Shown here piece after piece: positions 57,640-64,000 of a DNA stretch of 64,000 nt. The notes under the pieces are model-generated. The model was not told the origin of the DNA, ran no database searches, and was given only the letters and a program-made list of their open reading frames with translations. Position 1 is the stretch's first letter, and the number at the start of each line of letters is the position of its first letter. The stretch is from Pempheris klunzingeri (lineage: Eukaryota > Chordata > Actinopteri > Acropomatiformes > Pempheridae), in assembly GCF_042242105.1 (NCBI RefSeq), contig NC_092019.1:27056828-27120827 (forward strand), written 5' to 3'. The translations under genes and the position numbers were made by a program.

Positions 57640-57905
57640 ATTTAGAAAGGACGCCACTCTGCAAGGTTGTTGATTTTCTCCCAATAAGAATTCTTATTGT
57701 TGTTTGTAAACCTGCTGCAACTTCACAACCGAGTTTTCTGGCTGTCAGGGGATGCAGTCGTGGGTGTACAGCGTGAACAGTGTGATGCTGAGCATACAGC
57801 CACGGGGAGCCCTGGTGTTCAACTCTGGAGAGGAGGAGGTGAGATCCGGACTTTCTGGGGTCTCCTTGTGTGGAAGTCCAATATCCAGTTACAGGGTGCC
57901 ATGTT
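57640..57905 (-). pseudogene. LINE reverse transcriptase fragment (Rex1/CR1-like)
   Basis: The minus strand reads NTRAPRGCMLSITLFTLYTH followed by DCIP, a damaged form of the RT block GAPQGCVLSPLLF-LYT-DC. A neighbouring frame gives further RT-like residues. It is distinct from the L2 copies, whose block reads [10 protein letters not shown]. Confidence 0.55.
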
Positions 57906-60630
57906 TGCAAATCAGTTTCTTTGGGAAGGCTTAAAATTAAAAAGAGTGAAAAATTAAAAAAAACAACAACAGCATTCTGATGGTTGTGCTACTGCTTTAG
58001 TTCCTCTTCACTTCTTTTTAGTTTACACAATGCAATACTCTCCATCACACACCATCTTCGCTCTCATGCACAGCCTACACTACTGATTCTGTTCTATCTC
58101 AGGTTGTTCATTAAAATAACTTTGATCAACATTTGAAACTGTGTGTTTCCCCCTGTGCCATGGCCTTATGCGACAGGCTGTGATACTGTCATTAACACAT
58201 TGATCAACAGCTGTTGGTTGAATCTTCATCTTTGGACTTTCTCTTGTCCATTTTAAGTTGGCTTGGAGGTTTGTTGATTCAAGTGAAACCTGTTAAGTTC
58301 TTGTAAGTTATCTATCAACAAATGTGACATAAGCTAATGGGTTCTTCAAAAATCCAATAACACCTATATAAATCTCTTAAGTGTACAATAGATTAGTTCA
58401 CTTTAAATGCATACTTAGATTGGAACACTCAGGTATGAAGTAAAAAAGAATCATCCTGAAAAAAGTACAAACTAAAAGTGCCAAATCTGCTGTTTATTCT
58501 TTGTGTATTACAGATGTGCTGTGTATGATGTTTTCAGGATATACACAGTAAAATTATAGTAAAGCAGTCCAACAGTATGACTACTTTTAATTTCTGGTGT
58601 GTTTGCCATAAAGCAAATGTAAAACAATTCCAATGGAAACCTGTGGAAATTAAGCAGAGTGAATGTATATTTCCATTTGACTGGTTAGTTAAATCATCCT
58701 CTGTGCAGCTTCTTCTGCACTCCTATGCAGAGCTATGATTTATGGGATTTTCAACTTATCCAATCAGTGTTATAGGTACATTTTGTCAGTTGAAGCAATA
58801 AATTGGTCTGTGCACACTATATTGAGATAAACTGTAAAGAAAGCTGAGCAAAATCCCTGCTGTAATATCTATTGTTTGTCAGAGATGTTGTTGGTAAAGA
58901 AATACAGGCGATGTCCTTGGATTTGTAGTCTGGGTAGCGAAGGGGTGTCCTTGGTTTGTTTGTTTGTTTCTTTCTTTCTTTCACATTTTATTATTTCATT
59001 ATCATTTTTCTACCACTGGTGAATTCCAGAAGTGGAAACACAATGACATGAAGAAGAAAAAGAAGAAGAAGAACGTCCATCTCTGAGTGCACAGTTATGT
59101 AATCTGTGTTAAATAAGAAACAAGAAGTAGTAGCTACAATTCAATTTAGCAGCACTGATGATGTAGTAGCTTTTATGCATCATTGGTCAACATTATTCTG
59201 TAGATAATGCACAATAAAATCCATTTTAAGTAAATGCTAACAATATTACTGGCTGCTTGGGTCTGTTGTATTATGGTACAGATGGCTTGTTGAGTGTCAT
59301 TTCAATTTTAAAAACTATTAAAAAGTGAAATATATAAATAATAATGCTTTGTACAACAATTTCCTGCACTTAGATAGATTTCAGAACACGTTGTGACACT
59401 TGCATTGGATACAAATAATGATCCATTTTCTGGTTGGATTGTCTCCTGCACATTGCTCACAGTTCTTATTCAGGAATAGTTTAGAATTTGTCACATAACA
59501 TAATGAGACAGGATAAGGTGTGCCTGTCCGCCAGTTAGTAGAGACACAGAATTTGAAGTCAGACTGACTTGGCGACAGGTGGCTGGTCAGACAGGATGCT
59601 GAGCAGACAGCGAGGCTTTTTCTGTCCCTGCAGACTTCATGGCTTCTCTTTCATGCCTGTGGTCTCAAGTGATAATAGCTCAAATTCCCCAAAATCATAA
59701 CAACATTCCAGCCAGTTCTGGGCAGGTGAAAACATTTCTGAAGAAAAGACTCTGCTGATGGAGGACACCAATACAGGTGTGAGTGAAATCTCTTATCGGG
59801 CTTTACAACAGGAAAAAAAAGAGGAGGAGGAGGATGCATGAAGAAGTGTCCCTTAGCCAAGCCCCAACCCGGGGTTCGCCTCCTTCAAGGCACCACCATG
59901 CCCACATTTGTTCTTTATTATGACTTCTTTATGAGACACATTAAATGTTCTGTGGTTTCCTAAACACAGTGAGGTAAGAGTTCACAGAAGCCAGTATATA
60001 ATGCATAAAGGATACAGTAGTCATAATTTTTATCTTTTTATCATCAAATTCCCTGACACCAGCAATGAATTCATCTTACCTAACAGTCTATATGCCTTAT
60101 GTGCCACATAACTCTATTGTTCCAAATAGTATTAGAATAGAACAAAGAAGAAATATGTAAAAGAACTATCCTGCTGCAGTAAGTGTCATATTTCATATTA
60201 TGGATGGATGGATGTCAGAAAACTTCAGTTTGATGACGTTTGAGACATTGTCTTTGTTCAGCAGAGGTAAAAATGAGTAGTATGGTGATATCCATTGATA
60301 CCAGGAATATGTTAGAAAAAGGGGCCATGGCTGAGATACATACAGCATAAACATGTCGAGGTATTTTATTTATTATATTTATATGGAGTTTATGAACCGC
60401 ATTTCTGGACATCCTACCAAAAGGACTCCGACAAACACAACCCAAGCTCCACGCTGCTCTCAAGCTCATCATCTATAATAAGTATATGCAGAGGGACCTG
60501 AGGGCCAGGCAGGCACTCTGGAGAAGGCACTTAGAGGTCGACAGATACCGCCTAAAAAAGATTCCCTGTTGCACAGTAAAGGATTATTCCGTTTTACTGA
60601 GGTGCACCAAAGCCATTCAGACCTCCTTAA
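57906..60630. other. Upstream intergenic region of rhcg, no gene recognised
   Basis: Mostly single-copy-looking AT-rich DNA with small purine/pyrimidine runs (tttctttc at about 58965-58982, gaagaagaag at about 59050-59073). A low-repeat stretch of this length next to a gene start could hold regulatory sequence, but no specific site is supported. A short repeat-like segment is at about 60410-60610. Confidence 0.3.
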
Positions 60631-60639
60631 AAAGTACAG

Positions 60640-60700
60640 TAGCGGGGGGCGGGGCCAAAGGTGAGCTGCATTATTCATGAGTGGGCGGGTCCCATAGGTG
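60640..60700 (+). promoter_or_regulatory. rhcg: Candidate GC-box promoter region of rhcg
   Basis: Two GC-box-like sites (ggggcggggcc at about 60645-60656 and gtgggcgggtcc at about 60681-60692) flank gcattattcatgag, within about 240 bp of the start codon. They stand out in AT-rich surroundings. The transcription start is not determined. Confidence 0.4.
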
Positions 60701-60877
60701 TGACACCGCTTAACAAAAACACACCGAAGGGCGGCTGTTGTGTCTGTCTGTGAGTTTCGCCCTCCCCCGCTCACACACTCTCCACTGAAGACACTCCTGG
60801 GTGTGTGAGAGAGTGTGCTGCCATTCATCCCCAACTCCAAGAACGGACCTCGCTCCTCGTCTCACTGGGAAGAAAAC

Positions 60878-61055
60878 ATGACAGACGCTGCAACCAACAT
60901 GCGCCTGAGGCTGCCGCTCGTCTGCTTCATCCTGGAGATCATCCTCATCATCCTCTTTGGCGCGCTGGTGCAATATGATGATGAGACAGACGCAAGGAAG
61001 TGGCACAATAAGACCCACTCTGACTATGACAATGATTTCTACTACCGTTACCCAA
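60878..61055 (+). CDS. rhcg: rhcg exon 1: Rh type C glycoprotein (ammonia channel), N terminus
   Basis: The exon encodes the first 59 residues plus one base of the next codon. The first ATG (60878) gives MTDAATNMRLRLPLVCF; the Met at residue 8 is an alternative start. Residues 12-32 form transmembrane helix 1. Then come an acidic start of the first outer loop (VQYDDETDA), an N-glycosylation sequon N44-K-T and the hallmark FYYRYP before a consensus donor (ccaa|gtaagt, phase 1). The split codon is expected to be Ser, followed in the family by FQDVH. Rh glycoproteins are plasma-membrane channels for NH3/NH4+ (and CO2), and Rhcg acts in apical ammonia excretion in fish gill and mammalian kidney. 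The residues fit the fish rhcg2-type paralogue better than rhbg. No later exon lies in the window. Confidence 0.88.
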
Positions 61056-64000
61056 GTAAGTGCACTTTCAGGGCCAGTGGTCACAGTAGCTTCAGACCTC
61101 ATGCACATTTACATACAGAGCCAAAAACTAAAACTAATGTTGACTTTTCATATTTATACACTGGTCTCACATGAGCTATGAACATGTAGATTTTTATGAT
61201 GTATTAGCACATGATTTGAAAAATATTATCATGTGTGAGCAAGTCATGAATCATAAATCAGAAGATCACATTAGAACCAAGTATTGTAGTAATTCTCGCC
61301 TGTATATTTTTGGGCGTGTGTCCTGTTCTCCTGCACCGAAGAATGATCTCACTTTTTGTCTTGCTGATGATAGTTAACTCTCCCATCTCATACTTCTATC
61401 CTCCTCCACATGCTTTTTCGGTGACTTTTACAGAACTGTAAGTATGCCATTCTTGCATGCTACCCAAACTCATTCACACATTAAAATGAAAAACGAGTTT
61501 TCTCTTGAGAGGACGAGAAGCTGCTGAGCAACAGTGCAGCAGCTCTCTGATTTCCCTAATTGGTCGTGTCCCATTCTTTCTACATGGGCAGTTTACAGAG
61601 ATGTCTTCCCTCTAATGGAAGCGAGCCACTGACCATTAACGTTCTGATTGTGTAGATAGAAAGATTTCTGTGGTCAACAGAGGCAGCTAGCTACGGGTTT
61701 TAATATGCACATTACTGCTTTCATGAAACACTTTTTCCATCTTGACACTTACTGTTGTTGTGAAACAGCAAATATGTTTTGATGAAGAAACATGAATAAG
61801 ACTGAATATACCAAGTATATTTGCAAAACTATTACATTACTCTCTGTTTCATTCATCTCCATTTCCAGTTGTAACAGAGACTTTACATTTTGCTCTACAT
61901 TTCACTGAGACACTCATCTTAATCCACCTTAAGTAATCAACCCTAAGTAACATGGGCTGGTGAGTGCTGAGGTATGTGGGGTAGTGTCCTGGGGCAGAGC
62001 ACAGTGTAAAGGCAATGGAGAGAGGTGAATAGTCTCTGCTGCATTACTCTTTAAATCTCTAACATGCAACTGAAGGCAGCTAACTGTGATGGTATCCAAG
62101 TCCTCTTTATCTCTGTCAGACAACAAACGGTTCATGTCAAAGTATAGCATCTAGCCTGAGACTGAACTATCTTTCACCTAATGGTTTTCTTCTCAGGTTG
62201 AATCGATTCAATTGCATTAAAATGAATGACTAATACAGAAAGAAATCATCAAAATCGTCCCTGTTTTACAGATCGAAAAATGAGAGCAAATGGTAAATGT
62301 CCATTAAGTTTAGTGGCTTCAGATAATCTCCAACTTTATACTTTCACTGTCACAGGAGCTGAAACAGAGGTGTTTCACTGTTGTGTATACTACATCCTCA
62401 ATCCTTATTGCACAACTGGAAAAAAGTGAGCAATGAATAGACAAGTCCACACTGTACAGTTCATATATTGTCTGCTCTATATCTTCTTGTGAGATAAGGA
62501 TGGTATGTCAACTGAAAAAATGCTTTACAAGTCTCACTCTTGCGCAACAAATCACCTGAAGGCAAACAAGGCAGTCAAGTGAAGGTCTGGGAGGTCATAG
62601 GTTTGATCCCTAAAGCTGAAAAACTTTCCTGTTGAAGAAAATTTGACTAGTGGGTCTTTGACCTTATAAAAATGGCTTCACCAAAAAACAAATAAACCAA
62701 CAAAGAAACAGACAAACTGACAAACAAAATGAAAAAGACAGCTGATTTTGAATTATTTGTAAATGTGCATTGCAGTAGTCAATTTTCTGTTTGACTCACA
62801 ATAAGGCAAGAAGGGTGAGTGGAACAGCATATGAAGGGATGAGTTTGTTTTGCTGTTATTGTGTATTTATTACTCGGTTTTGTTAATAAGTGATTCTGAT
62901 GGTCAGTTACTGCATTCTGTCTCTGTTATTTCTGTATAGCAGACTGATGCTATGTATAACATACCATTGGTATGCACACAGTTCTGATAGCATAAGTAAT
63001 AAAATAATTTTTAAGTCAGTTAAAATCATTGATTTGATGGTTGATCATTGATCATTATTATGTCAGATTATTGATTTCTTTAGTACAAAGCCATGCAATG
63101 TGCATTGTAATGTACAGCAAGTGGCATCCTTATTGCAAAACGAACTCCTTCAGAATGATTCAAGACCTGCATCACCCTCTTGGGGTTTGATTTGTACTGT
63201 ACATTACCCCTTATTTAGAATATGACAAAACCGATATATTGGCGTTAGATATTATGTTAGACCTTTACTGTGATTTAAAAAAAAAGATAAAGTACTGAAT
63301 ACTGTATGAGAAAAGCTAGGTTAGGTAATTTATCTCAGCCTGACTCATACCACCCACCACGACTGGTGTCCAGGTGAGAGGTCATTTTGTGGAATGTCTT
63401 GGAATTAAAACTGTCAAATTTAAAGATATCATCAGCAAATATTAGTTTCCCTTTGAATAAACTCCAATGGCAAGAAGGCTCTGATTCTGTCCATTACAGT
63501 CTCATCATTACTTTGATTATATGGTGTCTTCCTGGATGCCAGTATCTGGGCCAAAATGCCAACAGGGACACTGCCCTGGCATGCCTATTGACGGTCACCA
63601 TGGCAACAGCAGCCACAGCACAGTGCAATATTGTGTGTGACAGTATGAGACAAATAAAGAGAGTTAGAAAAGCAGACCTCACACATCAGGTTGATTCAAG
63701 TTGATTCAATGATTTTAAGTTTATTAGCCTTGCTTTTAGAGTTAAAGTGCACAGTGGACCAACAATAAAGTCATGTTAACTTTCAAAGTAATGAGTTTCT
63801 TAACATGTATGTCACTATGGAAGACCACGACAAATGTTCCACAGACTAACTGTGCAGACCTGAGTCACAGCTGAACCCATTAAAAGCTTACATAACTGGG
63901 CTCATTCACAGAGAAAGGAGTTTTGACTAACAAAGCCCTCAAGGGACTCAAGGGGTTTTGGCAGTGATTGGATGTTTTTGTCAAGGCTTTTGGGGAGCAG
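61056..64000 (+). other. rhcg: rhcg intron 1 (partial)
   Basis: At least 2.9 kb of intron follows the exon 1 donor, and no continuation with the expected FQDVH exon was found. The sequence contains no transposon I can recognise, in contrast to the preceding 50 kb. It holds a perfect X-box-like site at 63594-63607. Confidence 0.6.
63594..63607. promoter_or_regulatory. X-box (RFX-type) motif
   Basis: GTCACCATGGCAAC matches the palindromic RFX consensus GTNRCC-N(0-3)-RGYAAC. It lies in the first intron of rhcg, where enhancers are common. Function is inferred only. Confidence 0.35.

Noticed and set aside
60469..61108. Minus-strand frames across the rhcg start
   Set aside because: Antisense shadow of rhcg exon 1 and its 5' region. 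The + strand reading has clear Rh-family residues and a splice donor.

Overview
The window looks like teleost fish nuclear DNA. It carries two spliced vertebrate genes at its ends. Between them lies about 55 kb of intergenic sequence dominated by fish-type repeats: L2-type LINEs, Gypsy LTR elements, Tc1/mariner, piggyBac and MITE DNA transposons, and tRNA-like SINEs. There is no sign of prokaryotic gene organisation.

Left end (about 1-4.9 kb): a complete three-exon gene on the + strand encodes a 323-residue DEDDh exonuclease that I identify as aen (apoptosis-enhancing nuclease, ISG20 family). All splice junctions are GT/AG and phase 0, and all three exonuclease motifs are present. Right end (60.9 kb onward): the first coding exon of an Rh C-type ammonia channel (rhcg) on the + strand, followed by more than 2.9 kb of intron 1. 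In human, AEN and RHCG lie in the same part of 15q26, so the pair fits a conserved vertebrate neighbourhood.

The middle is a layered transposon landscape. L2-type elements: 7.1-9.15 kb (+), 24.2-26.9 kb (-), 51.4-54.7 kb (+) and several 3' fragments. Another LINE sits at 31.3-32.2 kb (-) and a small RT fragment at 57.7 kb. Gypsy: a chromodomain-type element at 39.9-44.9 kb (-) that keeps its 3' LTR but only about 49 bp of its 5' LTR; fragments at 17.8-19.0 kb and 23.4-24.2 kb; and six solo LTRs, five with exact 5-bp target duplications and one with 4 bp. DNA transposons: a decayed piggyBac at 27.2-30.2 kb with TTAA duplications and matching inverted repeats, a 222-bp piggyBac-type MITE at 39.1 kb, Tc1-like remnants at 3-4.2 kb and 36.7-37.9 kb, and mariner-type MITEs at 46.7, 47.4 and 56.7 kb.

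The most informative structures are nests whose insertion order can be read from target duplications. They include a MITE inside an L2 tail inside a SINE (39.0-39.7 kb), a piggyBac inside a repeat whose uninterrupted paralogue lies 4 kb away (27.2-30.2 versus 34.1 kb), and a solo LTR inside a SINE (49.4-50.0 kb). A minus-strand decayed protein at about 15.1-16.4 kb is coherent over some 420 codons but matches no family I can name. It is the best candidate for something undescribed here. I see no convincing novel working system; the live genes are the two end genes.
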